Counted from the first letter of the stretch, positions 11,703 to 22,740 are shown. The stretch is DNA of 64,000 bases from Clytia hemisphaerica (GCA_902728285.1 CACVBU010000964.1:248001-312000), one strand, 5' to 3'. Numbers and translations: made by a program. The notes: generated by a model from the sequence alone, not told the origin.

Positions 11703-11790
11703 ATGACGCTAAGAAAGGGGGGTGGGGGGGTTCTTCAGATAGCGTCACAATGACGTTAGTTGCAGGAAAAATCGATATGTGAGTGACCCC
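11703..11790 (-). repeat. Repeat with G-rich core, inverted partner of 4796-4883
   Basis: Runs from tgacgctaag through 6 G, T and 7 G to gatatgtgagtgacccc. The outer 50 bases are the reverse complement of the 4796 copy. The G-tract nevertheless has the same strand polarity in both copies, so the pair is not a simple inversion. Confidence 0.55.
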
Positions 11791-12199
11791 TACAAAAAAA
11801 TTAGTAATATTATTTTTGATACAATAGGCAGATATGATGAAGACAACTGGTTAGTGAAAAAAGGGAGGGGTGTTTATAACCAACAACATTTTTAGAAAAC
11901 GTAAACTACATGCAGAATTTCAAATTAAAAGAAATTAAGGAAATTATACCTGGAAAGTTGTGCACATGTTCTTGTAAAATGTCCTAATCGAGCCGCCATT
12001 TTGGATTAAATTAAAACCTGAGTGCTAACTCTCTTTTTCTTGCGGTAACAATGAACGGGAAACGCGCGATATGACGTCATAGATTGTTTTGATCACGTGA
12101 TTTACGAAAATGGTATTCTTTGCTACGGTTAACTTTTTTCAGGCACAATCAAAATCACACCGCCGGTCACCGCACCGATCACACCAGCATCAATCATTG

Positions 12200-12540
12200 C
12201 AGTCAAGTTAAGTTAAAGTCACAAGTGAGTAGGTAAGGTACCAGGTCGTTATTCGTGACCAAGGTCATGTATATCTTGGTGGGTGATAGAAATTGACCGT
12301 CATTTGAACATCCCCCTTCTGTTTAGTTTTTCCACTTCCTATCTCTCTTATGACCTATGTCTATCATCTCCTTTTCTATTTTCTGACTTTCTGAGACTTG
12401 TTTTCTGATTTCTACTAACTTTTCTATGAATTTGATATTTCAAACTTTCTCCAAATATCGACCCGACCGGGATTCAAACCCACCAAATGAAAGAATTTCT
12501 GATCAGAAACCCAGCGCCGCGCTATCCGCCATTGAGCCCA
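12200..12540 (-). mobile_element. tRNA-derived SINE
   Basis: The minus strand carries a tRNA-like head at about 12457-12540: an A box tggcggatagcg (12520-12531) and a B box ggtttgaatcc (12470-12480), about 40 bases apart, with an anticodon-arm-like ctgatcag between them. Both boxes match the internal RNA polymerase III promoter consensus closely. The head is not a valid cloverleaf across its whole length, so this is a tRNA-derived element rather than a tRNA gene. The body continues towards lower coordinates as purine-rich sequence; its 3' limit near 12200 is a guess. Confidence 0.65.
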
Positions 12541-12545
12541 CACAC

Positions 12546-14090
12546 TCGCACAGCAGAATACAAAATTTGTAAGGCGGCAATCAAAAATATGTTTCATTCG
12601 GGTCGTCCGACCGACTGTTTATTTACAGAACACCCGATTCGGAAAGTCAGTAAAATCGTCAGTTTTTTTTGGGCCCTGTTCGTAGGCTCGGATCTTTCCC
12701 ATAACACTGCTGTTCCCCTCAGGCAAAATCGTCGATTCTGTAGAGGTCACGAAATTGCCGAGTACAGACGTCAAAAAAAAAAAATTCAAAATGGCTGCCG
12801 AGCGAGCACTGACAAAAACAAAAAATTAGGAGTTTTCAATTGCCTACTACATCAGAATAAGACAGAGAAATGCAGTAAAATAAAAAGTAAACAAACCTTG
12901 AACCTTTTGTTTGTCAAAATAAGGAAAATATTCTAGCTGCAGTAATGTTTACATTCAGAAATAAATCCATTTTCCACCAGACCTACAACAAGGTTTCAAA
13001 CCACGCTGCGGCATTACTGGCAATGAATTCTGACTTAAAAAATGTTGGTCCAGTTCCCTAGAAAGGGTATGATTACACTTCCAAATGACTTTTTTTTACA
13101 ATAACATTTGTCTTCTCACAAATCCAAAAATAAAAGGTTTATAAAACCAACACGGGGGGTCAACATTCTTTACAACAAACCGTCAGATCAAACTTTATAA
13201 AGATCAACCACGTAAATGTCACTTGTTTTCCTGATATCTGAATAATATTAAAACCTTTCTGTATATATTTGGTTCTTCAAAACCATTTCCCTTTCCCGCA
13301 GCAGGCTTTAAAGTTCATGTTGACCCCCGGTTTTATTTGCGCGGTAATCTAGAAAGGCCTTTAGTGCGGTATAAACAAATGATTTCATTGGTTTAAAAAA
13401 GTCAAAACATCAAGCTATATCACGTGATCAGAATCATGATCGGACTAAACGGAAGCCGTGGTCATATGTCATATGATATTTTCGCGCGTTTTAATTCGGC
13501 AAAGTTTAGTAAACTCGACCACGTATCAATGTTTTGATTTTTCAAGCGGGGATTTCTGTAGAATGATAAAATATGGCTTGGCTGGAATCGACACCATAAC
13601 AGCAGTGATAATGGCAGGCACGGGCAGTCAGGAACAAGTGCAAATCAGGATACCTGTCAGCAATCTCTCCTACTTTAGAGAGTTGTATCCTAATTTGGAG
13701 ATTTAGGTATCCTAAATAGGAGAGCAGACACTTTGACCTGAATTTTTGAGGTTACTGCTTCGATCATCCGCGTTTTTGGAAAACTATGCAAACCTTTTCT
13801 TCATCGAGATTTGCACCACTGACCAAAATTTCAAGTAATTTCTCTGGCGGGTTCCTCGAAAATTAACATCCTTAATGTTACTGCCGGCCCAACGACAGGT
13901 TAACAAACAACGGCAGCAAGAAAGCCTTAGGATTTACGCGTTTTCGATGATGTATCTTTGACGGCTAAAAATAAGCACAAATACAAAGTTTAAAGAAAAA
14001 GCTAATAGCAAAATAAATAACACAAGAAATCAGTACAAACCAAAGTCTAAGGGTACAATAAAAAGTAGACAAGAAAATACAGAGCATACC
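12546..14090. other. Intergenic, includes a weak inverted-repeat pair at 13142-13335
   Basis: Near 13142 the sequence aaaccaacacggggggtcaa is roughly mirrored near 13316 by tgttgacccccggtttt, which suggests a short non-autonomous element of about 190 bp. Nothing else is recognised. An 82-codon open frame at 13458-13706 has no recognisable protein features. Confidence 0.35.
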
Positions 14091-14093
14091 TAC

Positions 14094-14348
14094 AAAAGGG
14101 GGGGGGTTTGTACTTTTACGGTGTGACGGGATTGGCCCTTTTTTAGTACGGTATTACAGGATTTGACGAAAAAAGGGACGGGAAAATGGTATTTTAAAAT
14201 CAGACGGTGACGGTATTTAGGTACATTTTTGCCCTGTACAAGCTGGTGTGACGGTGTTATTATTTTTTCAATTTTCGGGATTCCAGGATTCAGCAAAAAT
14301 TTTGACGGGAAAACGGTATTTCGAACCCCTACAAACCCCCCCCCCCAC
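14094..14348. mobile_element. G-tract inverted-repeat element with amplified 'gacggtattt' word
   Basis: The left end aagggggggggtttgtac is mirrored by ctacaaacccccccccc on the right. The interior is built from variants of gacgggaaaacggtattt and gtgacggtattt in direct orientation. It has no coding capacity. The G-tract ends and word-based interior are shared in style, not in sequence, with 44689-45031. Confidence 0.65.
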
Positions 14349-14407
14349 AAAACAGAACATCTAAAAACACTTACTAAATCACTGTTGGCTAACACCTCGA
14401 ACAGATA

Positions 14408-15772
14408 CCACAGGAAAAAGTCATCAGTTCCCACGGGTTGGAAAGTCAAATTAAAAGGGTGGGAAAGTACATGTTTCCCACGCGTGGGACCCTGCAATGT
14501 TTTACTCTGGTGGGAAGTGCTAAATACCACTCTATAAAATCCCACGTTGAAAAAACAAATTCCAGCGGTTTAAAACTAAATTAACATGCAAGAGGTGGTT
14601 GCTCTCGACATTGTGCTGAGAATAGTGAAAATGAAAATCACACGCCTAAATTTGAACTTCACACCCAGCTTATCAAAAGGTCAAATCGAAAATCACACGC
14701 CGAAATTTCAATTCCCCACCTAGCTATTACCAATTATTTGATAAATTGTTAAATGTATTTGATCATTCGTGAGCATTGGCTCGATAGCTCCCATTCGTTC
14801 TGTCATGTACTTGCGCTACTTTGAGAATCCCGGCACTTTGTCACAACAGCGGAACAACAACGTGATACCGATTGAACGGCCGCACGGTGGATGACGATTC
14901 CACTGAGCCCTTGCGACGCAAGTCCATTGCGAACGAACGAGGTCGCCCTTGCGGGACGCCTCACCTTTAGCGTTGTGTTACACACTGATCGAATACACTC
15001 TTATAATGTTAATGATTTGCATACAATCTGAACAGTTTTGACCCAATTTTCACTTGTGGTTTTTTTTTTACGCATGCGTAGTACAAGTATGGGTATTTAA
15101 TTGTACTTTCCCACCCTATATATTGTACTTTCCCACCCTATATATTGTACTTTCCCACCCTATTAATTGTACTTTCCCACCCTATTAATTGCACTTTCCC
15201 ACCCTATTAATTTGACTTTCCCACCCTATTAATTTGACTTTCACACCCTATTAATTCGACTTTCCCACCCGTGGGAACAAATGATTTTTTCCGTTTTTAG
15301 AGTTTTGTAGTGTAAGTTTTCGTCGACTATATAATTGCTAAGTGTTTATTTGAAATTCACACCTAAGATATATCAAAAAGACTCTAAAGGGGCTTCCGCA
15401 GTGTGATATTAGTAATACCGATGTATCGATGTCTCAAAATATTTTAGATAAAGTCCAGGGTGTGAAATCGGAAATCCTAAAGATTTTAAAGAATTTTATT
15501 GCAGGGAAATTCCAATGGGGGAAATTACGTTTCACACTAGCGTGATGTGCTTTTTCTCGTAAGAAGGGTTTATTTCAATATTGCACGTCTAAAACTTCAG
15601 ACTAAAATATTTTTTGAAAAAAGTCCGCAGTGGGATTTTGCGAATCCTCCGGCTTAAAAAATTCCACTTTGCAGCTTGAGAAAAATTACGCGGAACAAAT
15701 AATTTTTAAAATTTCCAGCGCTGGAAATGGGGTTTTCCCACCCGTAGGATCTGATGACTTTTTCCTGTGTAC
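14408..15772. mobile_element. 1.36 kb inverted-repeat element containing a 22-bp minisatellite
   Basis: The left end ccacaggaaaaagtcatcag followed by ttcccacgggt is mirrored on the right by acccgtaggatctgatgac then tttttcctgtg. The hexamer tttccc/gggaaa with accc recurs throughout (cccacgcgtggg, gggtgggaaag, tttcccaccc). A minisatellite lies at 15099-15275. There is no transposase frame, so it is non-autonomous. Confidence 0.65.
15099..15275. repeat. 22-23 bp minisatellite, about 8 copies
   Basis: The unit is attaattgtactttcccacc plus ct. The first copies carry tatata in place of ttaa, and the later ones read tttgac or tcgac in place of tgtac, so the array shows a directional drift. It lies inside the 14408-15772 element and is built from that element's own tttcccaccc word. 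Confidence 0.85.
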
Positions 15773-16010
15773 ACAGACAGCTTACAACATGCTTCACTCA
15801 CAAACACTCATTCACTGCCAATTTGTAGCATTCACAGCTCAACACAACTCGACGTACACTTCCCTAAGGACAGAACACTTGACAATACATACACATAAAC
15901 AACATTCCCAAGACATTTAACATAAGACAATACACAAGAGACTTATACAAACAGTATGCAGTGCCGAGTATGCACCCCGCACAGTGACAAGCCGTTACTA
16001 GTAACCCTGA

Positions 16011-16412
16011 CACGTGCGTTTGGTTTGGGAATGCAAAAACGAACGCAAACTACCCATGTCTAAACTTTTCAATATATCTCCAGAACTAACAGATTTTTTG
16101 AAATTCTATAAAAAGGTCCAAGTTCCTGAATAGTTTTACTATGTTCTGTAAAAAAATCATAACCATCAGTCAAATACTCGTTCATCTATTTAAGATTGAA
16201 GACAAAAATTAGCGAAGAAAAATAAACCTTGAGCACAAAAAATGCTTTTTTAAACACTTTTTTCCACTTTTTTCCACTTTTTCCAACGTAATTTTTATAG
16301 ACTTACCTTCCCCAAACATTGAAGAAGCCTCTACTAATTAAATTAAAAGAGATAAGATAAGATAAAACCTTAAAATCAACCAGAATTTACAACCTTTCGT
16401 CCAAAGCAAAAG
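16011..16412. repeat. Dispersed direct repeat, copy 2 (about 402 bp)
   Basis: Second copy of the 10134-10526 repeat. It carries an extra duplicated ttttttccact near 16260 and ends at gcaaaag. The next base pairs belong to the target duplication of the element at 16422. Confidence 0.85.
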
Positions 16413-16421
16413 TTGACGGTA

Positions 16422-16962
16422 TAGAGCCTGAACCTTTCATGTTTTTAAAAACACATTGCTTACCTGGTTTGCAGAAAACACTTTTGAACACGAATGGTTC
16501 AGTTTTCAAAGTTTTTAAAAACACCGAATGTCCTGTTGAAGCCGACTGTAAAAAAAGTCCCGACTGGCTAATTTTCCCGATTTTTTCCCGATTTTCTAAC
16601 CCGATTTTCAATCCAATTTTTATCTGATTGGTTCCGACAGGACACTGCAAGAGCTTCAAAATCGTCTTGAAAAACACCTTGAACACCAGAGAAACACTGA
16701 AAGGTTCACAAAAATGGTGGTGTTTCTGGGAAATGGCATTTTTGCCTGAGTTTAGTGGAGAAAATTGAGAGTTGATTTATGGAAATACCAGGAACACAGG
16801 AAATGCTGGAAACACACCACCTCGAGAGGTAAGGTGTTTCTGGGAAAATGTTTTTGCCAAAAACACCCAGAAAACCATGAAAGGTTCAGAAAAGGTGTTT
16901 CAGGTAAAAGTGTTTTCAGTGTTTTCGGGACTTTTTTGACATGAAAGGTTCAGGCTCATAAT
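16422..16962. mobile_element. Inverted-repeat element with 10-bp target duplication and 'ggtgttt' words
   Basis: The end gagcctgaacctttcatg (16424) is mirrored by catgaaaggttcaggctc (16941-16958). The direct repeat gttgacggta flanks it at 16412-16421 and 16963-16972, a 9-10 bp target duplication. The interior repeats aaacacc and its complement ggtgttt many times. Target duplications of this size are typical of Mutator-like (9-11 bp) elements, while hAT elements give 8 bp. No transposase is encoded. Confidence 0.7.
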
Positions 16963-16972
16963 GTTGACGGTA

Positions 16973-17756
16973 ATTATTGACATGCCAATAATTTAGAAGA
17001 AGTTGAAAAACTATCTGAAGCTGTAAGGAGTTATACATGCTTGTATGATAAATCGCATTCCGACCACAAAAATAAACCACTGAAGAAGATGGAGCAAAAT
17101 CGAAAAATTTCTTGGAATGGAAGAAGTTAAAGATATAATGCACAGATTTGTCTGATTTTTATCATCCAATTTCTATTACTTTGTGTAGATATTGCAAATA
17201 TTCCAAATAGTTTTACTCGGATACGTTGTTGTTAAAAACTACTTTGAAACACTCAATGGAAAGTGTTGTTAGTACAGTTTGTTTGATACTGCCTGTGAGT
17301 GAACCTTGTTGACAAACTATCAAAACCCAGGCGAACACATAATTAACTTATACCATATAACATCTTTTACAAACTCAAAAAACTTTCAAAACTACTCTAA
17401 ACTACATCAAAACATCAGCCACATTTTAAAAAGGCTCCTTTCCAGCGGCCTTTTTGTTTAGAAATGAACCTGTGTTTTCATTTGTTCATCTTTTTTCACA
17501 AGGTCAGCTTTTTCCATAAATTATAGGCGCCCATAGAAAAATATAAAAAAATCCCCCGAATATTCTGCTTAGTGAGTGGGCACTTTTTAACGAATTAGGT
17601 GCACTCACATATGCAGGGAGAAATATCCCTGCAGGCATGTTAGTTGGACCAGACCGTAGACCAGAAAAATGATCTTTAAAGAACTAGACGGTGAAATAGT
17701 TTTTACGGTCTGCATATCCAAGCTAATAAAATTCATGTGGTTAATGTGAGTTAACA
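16973..17756. other. Intergenic, no gene recognised
   Basis: AT-rich sequence with only short open frames and no splice-site-bounded coding signal. I see nothing to annotate. Confidence 0.4.
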
Positions 17757-18655
17757 GTTAATGCGAAGATCCAGAAATGACCATTTTCACTGTTCAAGCC
17801 TTGCAACCATGAGAAATATTCAATCTAGTTTGAATTTACCCATGAGCTGCATTTTAGTATAGTGTCCATTAACAGATTCCAGAATCAGTTTATATACTTT
17901 AAATAATTACCATCAACTGCTCCAACTTGGGACTATCTGAAAAAATATGGGACGCCGATTGGCAAGCCGGCCACCATTTCACCGAACTTCCAAAGTCATT
18001 TGATTTGAGTTAAGGAAAGGCGTATTTAAAAATACACGATTTCTCTTTCGATTTTACAGTAAGTGAAAATACAGACCAGATATGCAACAGTCCCATGTTT
18101 CGACCAATCGTCCCAAGTTAGAGACGGTTGACGGTATGTGACTCGAGTTTGAAAAATCAAGCCACCGTCCGTTTAATGCGACAGATCCAGAATTGATCAT
18201 TTTATTTAATGTGTAGAATCATGAAAAAAGTCCCAATCTGGTTCAAATTTACACATGAGCTGCATTTTAGTCTCCGCTAACATATTCCATAATCAGCTTG
18301 GAATAATTTTGTATCGAATTTGAAAATTCAAGCCACTGCACCAATCGTCAAACGAGACAGATCCAGAAATAACCATTTTCACGCGTAGCCTCATGGAAAA
18401 AGTACCAATCTTGTTCCAATTTACACACGAGGTCCATTTTAGTGTCCATTACCAAATTCCAAAATCAGTTTACTTTTAATAATCATGTGTTGAGTTTGAA
18501 AATCATACCACGTCCCACTCTCCCACCACTGACCGTTGTTAGCGACAGATCCAGAAGTGACTGTTTTCTTGTGTAGCATCAAGGAAAAAGTTCCAATCTT
18601 ATTCAAATTTACACATGAGCTACATTTCAGTTTATTTATTTCTATATCAGAAGCC
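17757..18655. repeat. Degenerate tandem repeat, four copies
   Basis: The block 'agatccagaa, gaccattttcac, caatct, caaatttacacatgagct, gcattttagt' recurs beginning at about 17765, 18181, 18357 and 18546. The spacing is irregular (about 415, 176 and 189 bp). Copies are visibly diverged, suggesting an old tandem array with one longer unit. Confidence 0.65.
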
Positions 18656-19807
18656 ATTATTTCCTAAAAATAAAGTCTTTTCGAAAACAATAAACTAAAA
18701 ATAGAAGTGATTTAAGGTAGAATTTTCACTCATAAAACGTTATGAAAACTTGAGCAAAGACTATAAGATATGGCAGAATGTTGAAAAAGGTTTATAAAAG
18801 AAAACCATTACAAAATATCTTTGGTTTGAAAGTCTCTTGACCACTAAAGCAAAGAAAATGTTCAAGAGAGTATGAATCAACCTCCTCGCTTCGACCGCCA
18901 TCTTGTTTTGTTTTGAAAATTGTTTTTGAAAGAGCGCGGAATCAGAAAATATATCTTTTGTAGCCAGTACCCGACTTTAGCAACCTTTTCCCTCTCCAAA
19001 CGGCAAAATTAAAAAGTGTGTTACTGGTTTTAAGCGCCGTTTCTACCAAAACGGACGGACAGATGGAAGGACGGACGGAAAGTTGCAAATGAAAGGCCCT
19101 ATCGCTAGCGCTGGGCCAATTATTTTAATTTTCCAGATACCGCTGAAAAAGCCTTCGACTCATCTTGAAGTTGAAAAGGAATGATATCTATTTCGCGATT
19201 ATCCTATTTAATAGTGGACATGTAAAATCTAAAAATAACTTCAGGCATGAGATAACATTTTGCGATTACGTTTCGCGATAACCAAAATTAGCACTAGTGG
19301 ATGGCAGGCTTAACTCGCTGCATCTCTTTACAACGCTGCCACAACACGAAGGCGGAAAGATAATCTAGATTCTTGCAATATGCAAAGTAAAATTGGATGA
19401 ACCTATCTTGAAGCTGAGGTATTTTTCATTATTAATGGTCAAATAAACTTGTCTGAAAACTTATCTCGCAATGAGCACCATAATGCCTAGAACTTAGTTA
19501 GAGAACTACAATTTGGTAAAAAATTCTAAATCCTCTATCCAACCAATTAAAAGGAGGATCCTCATCAAAGTGTGTGGAAATTTGGTTGGAACATTTTAAA
19601 AGTGCTTATCCAACCCGAAAACGATTCAATTTAGTTTGACCTAGCTAAGATGTATATATATGTTCCCCTTTCGGATTTGTTTTTTTTATACAATTTATTT
19701 TGATTGAGCATTTAGGTTGGTGCTGACTTGGTAATTCCAACTTTGTTTTGAAAGAAGTTTTATTTTCTGCTCCTTTATATTCATCAATAGATCAGTACCA
19801 CAATACC
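18656..19807. other. Intergenic, no gene recognised
   Basis: AT-rich sequence. It contains a short run of acggacgg words near 19050-19080 and an accgccatcttg word near 18894. No protein-like frame is seen. Confidence 0.4.
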
Positions 19808-20111
19808 TTAAGTGGATAAATTTTAGTGGGGATTAAATTTGGCGAATTTGGCCAAAACTCGCCAAATTAAATCCTCGCCAAAATTTCCAAATTTGGCAAT
19901 TCGCCCTACCAAATTTAACAAAAAGAGAATTATGTGAAAAATCGCAACTTTTTAGTATATTTTTGAGTAATTGTCACACATTTCAATGTGACAAAATTTC
20001 GAATTCGCCAAATTAAATCCCTGCCAAAGTTTACGAAATTGGTCTATTGCCAAATTAAATCCCCCACCAAAAATTGTATTTAAAAGTCCACGCCAAAATT
20101 TATCCACTTAA
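19808..20111. mobile_element. TTAA-bounded inverted-repeat element just upstream of MMADHC
   Basis: The ends ttaagtggataaatttt and aaatttatccacttaa mirror each other, and each starts with TTAA, as expected if TTAA is the target duplication (the piggyBac hallmark). The interior is a patchwork of gccaaatttggcgaa and its complement. It ends 54 bp before the MMADHC start codon and about 35 bp before a plausible splice acceptor (tttttag at 20140-20146). Confidence 0.65.
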
Positions 20112-20165
20112 TGTAATTAAATCTATATTTTTTTATATATTTTTAGAGAATAAATAAAAAGAAAA

Positions 20166-21014
20166 ATGGCAGCAAATAGATCCATCCGCAACATTTTTTA
20201 TGCTCCAAACATGAGACACCTAGCAAAACAATTTTGCATCCATCAACGTTCAATGGCTACAATGACTTCAAGTAACCAAATCTCAAAATCATCAAAAGTT
20301 GGAATCTGGAATAATGACCCTTCATTTCCTATGCCTGGAAATATTGGTGTAGATTTGAACGCCCTTGATGCGTCCTCTGAGATTAAAGCCTCTACTTCAT
20401 CACCACCTCCATACCAGAGTTTAGCATCTGCTTTTCTGGATCTGGAGGATGAGGCTATGCGTAAAAATCGCATTTTGAATCAATTTGTTAGTGAAAGTCT
20501 TGAAGATGGAGAAGAGGTTGACCTCAGTGAAGACAAAGCAACCACCTCTTATCTAGATCATAATGTTGAATGTAAAATTCAATCATGCCCTGATCATCTT
20601 ATGAAGAGCTTTACAAGCTTATTTGATAGTTTTCCGGCAAATGAGCAGTTAACTGTTATTACGCTAAGCCAGAAAACAGAAAATGATATGACAACTTGGT
20701 CTGAAGAAGTTGAAAATGAAAGAGAAGAACTAACAGGTATTTTCATTGATAACGCCAAAGAAATTTGCTCCAAAATTAAAGAAAATGGTCATTGGGCTGA
20801 TTTCATTGAACCAGCCTCTGGTCACGCATATTACAGTTCTCATCGTAATGAAACATTATTTGAAACGGATGACAGGCTTAATCAACTTGGTTTTGAAATT
20901 GAAGATCTTGGCTGTTGTAAAGTACTTTTGCATAATGAATGGAAAAGCAATGTTTTTGTTGGTATCATCTTCACCAATGCTCCTGCCGATAGCCATTTCT
21001 TTGGAAGTCTTTGA
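20166..21014 (+). CDS. MMADHC: Cobalamin trafficking protein CblD, mitochondrial
   Basis: Directs processed cobalamin from MMACHC towards cytosolic methionine synthase or mitochondrial methylmalonyl-CoA mutase. The single 282-residue coding exon compares with 296 residues in human. A basic N-terminus (residues 1-35) looks like a mitochondrial presequence. Diagnostic segments are PGNIG (57-61), IQSCPD (138-143), WSEEVENERE (178-187), GHWADFIEPASG (208-219), LFETDD (231-236), LGFEIEDLGCCKV (241-253) and FTNAPADSH (269-277). The LGCC cysteines correspond to those implicated in cobalt-thiolate bonding to MMACHC-bound cobalamin in the human protein. The Kozak context (gaaaaatggc) is fair. A tttttag acceptor 20 bp upstream suggests a 5' non-coding exon. 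No canonical AATAAA is obvious soon after the stop; attaaa occurs near 21210. Confidence 0.95.
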   Translation: MAANRSIRNIFYAPNMRHLAKQFCIHQRSMATMTSSNQISKSSKVGIWNNDPSFPMPGNIGVDLNALDASSEIKASTSSPPPYQSLASAFLDLEDEAMRKNRILNQFVSESLEDGEEVDLSEDKATTSYLDHNVECKIQSCPDHLMKSFTSLFDSFPANEQLTVITLSQKTENDMTTWSEEVENEREELTGIFIDNAKEICSKIKENGHWADFIEPASGHAYYSSHRNETLFETDDRLNQLGFEIEDLGCCKVLLHNEWKSNVFVGIIFTNAPADSHFFGSL

Positions 21015-21510
21015 GTTAGAAACAAAATTTTGCATTTCTGTATAACCATGCATACTACATGATGGATATCAATTATTTTATATTTCAAATTTTAAGTTTG
21101 AACCACATACTTTGTATTTTATAAGTCAATTAATCTATTTTATAGAACCCTTTTAAAATGAAAATCTTTTGGGAGTTTATTATCGAAAAATCAATGAAGG
21201 TATATCTTATTAAATTACTAAACTGTCTACCCTACCTCTCGAAAAAAGATCCCCTTCGAAAGAAATTTGAGTGTTTTTTAACATACGGATAGAAACATTC
21301 TTTCAAGAAATAATAACTCTTTTATAGGAAAATAATTTAGACTTTTGTGATTTCCGAATCCTTCAGACATTGGATTGATTTTTAAAGGACATTTTAAAGG
21401 TGCCCTTACCCCTCATACATACCCAACTTATTACTTATTCCAGTAGAATTGGCGTTGTACATGAACCAAATAACAACCACCCACGAACTAGTAATATAAG
21501 AACAGTTGAA

Positions 21511-21683
21511 GTCTGTATGCAGACACTTTAGTTTTTGAGCATTTTCTCAGCACCCATTTATGCTATATCTTTTATCATTTAGATTATTCTATTTAGAAAT
21601 ATCTTTCCAACGGTGTATAACTGTCTAACGTAGCATGAATGGGTGCTAAGAAAAGGTCAAAAAACTAAAGTGTCCACATACTG
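21511..21683. mobile_element. MITE with about 50-bp terminal inverted repeats, Tc1/mariner-like
   Basis: The left arm ctgtatgcagacactttag continues to cagcaccc, and the right arm mirrors it (gggtgctaag, then ctaaagtgtccacatactg) before a TA. The outer TA/CAG style and hairpin shape fit a Tc1/mariner-type MITE. It lies between MMADHC and the small gene at 22095. Confidence 0.7.
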
Positions 21684-22094
21684 TACTTTTGAGATAGACT
21701 TGTTCGTCCTTGTGCTCATAAATGTAAAGGAACCCCCTTTTTCGCCCTAATTAAGTGTTTTCCCAATGCCCTATCTTTCTACTAGCTATTCATCCTATTA
21801 GAGACTGCTATTTTGAATTCCAGCTTGTCGGGAATTTTTTTTTGTTTCAGTGAAATTTCAACTAATTTTACCGGCTATTACATTGAGTACCTCTGGACTT
21901 TCTCGGTCATTTGAAGACAAAAAGATTTTATTCTTAAAGTTTTCTCCACCTATTAAATATTCGCAACCAATCTATACCTATAAAATCTTTTGTTAGTTCT
22001 CAATTTTATCAAACTTCTTTTTTAAGTCTATAGATGGAAAATTTTATAAAAATGCTGAGTTACTGAACCATAAAATGAAAAGACATTAACCAAG

Positions 22095-22736
22095 ATGGAC
22101 AAAAGTAAAGGTAAGAAAAAGAAGAAAACTTATCTATTTCAGTAAACCTATTCGCTTTTATTGTACATGCATTTCCTACCTTGTGAAAACCGAAAACAAA
22201 TCTAAAGGGGAATTCGTCTAAGTTAAATCTTTAATCAATTGTTGAGTTGAGTTGTGTATTTTCTTATTTCTATTTCAATTCTTATTCTTTTTAGGTGGTA
22301 GAGAAAGAACCGGATGAAAGACCGATGCATCTGATCAATGTACGAAAACGACCCCTTCTCACAGACCCGGTAGGATATTTTCATCCAGTGGGGTTAAAAA
22401 TAACGGACTGAAACTCTGGAAAGGGGTGTATGAAAGGGAGCGCACCGATTAATACTTCCAAACCGACACCTACACACAGTTGGTTAATATCCTAGGAATT
22501 GCTTTAAAATTTCGCATCTTTCTATGTTATGATGTAATCAATATGCGGAATTACATTTATTCTTCCGGGGGAGTCGCCTTTAATTTCGCGAAAAAGCCAC
22601 ATCATCATTAGCTGAAATTTATGCTGATCTGTTTTAAATATTTTTCAATATACGATTTGATGTTGATTGATAATAAATACTTTCACTTTCCTTTACTTTT
22701 AATTTCTCTTGTTAGGGACCAATCAACTTGAGTTGA
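22095..22736 (+). CDS. Possible three-exon gene for a 34-residue microprotein
   Basis: The ATG at 22095 is in strong context (aaccaagatgg). Coding exons are proposed at 22095-22110, 22302-22369 and 22716-22736. Donors are gtaagaa and gtagga. The acceptors are a tandem ttttaggtggtag, of which the second AG keeps the frame, and tttctcttgttag. The product is highly charged (starting MDKSKEKEPDERP and ending TDPGPINLS), with no membrane helix or signal. An AATAAA follows the TGA by four bases. I recognise no family. Alternatively, exons 2 and 3 (frame VVEKEPDERPMHLINVRKR from the first AG) could be the 3' end of a larger transcript whose upstream exons I did not find. Confidence 0.4.
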
Positions 22737-22740
22737 TGAC

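Noticed and set aside
12457-12540. Functional tRNA gene
   Set aside because: The A and B boxes are good, but acceptor and anticodon stems do not pair properly over the whole head, and a non-tRNA body follows; called a SINE.
12487-12936. 149-codon frame
   Set aside because: It starts inside the antisense strand of the SINE head, has no recognisable domain and a composition like random AT-rich translation.
14090-14545. 151- and 102-codon frames on opposite strands
   Set aside because: They cross a G-tract inverted-repeat element and the end of another; no domain or splice context.
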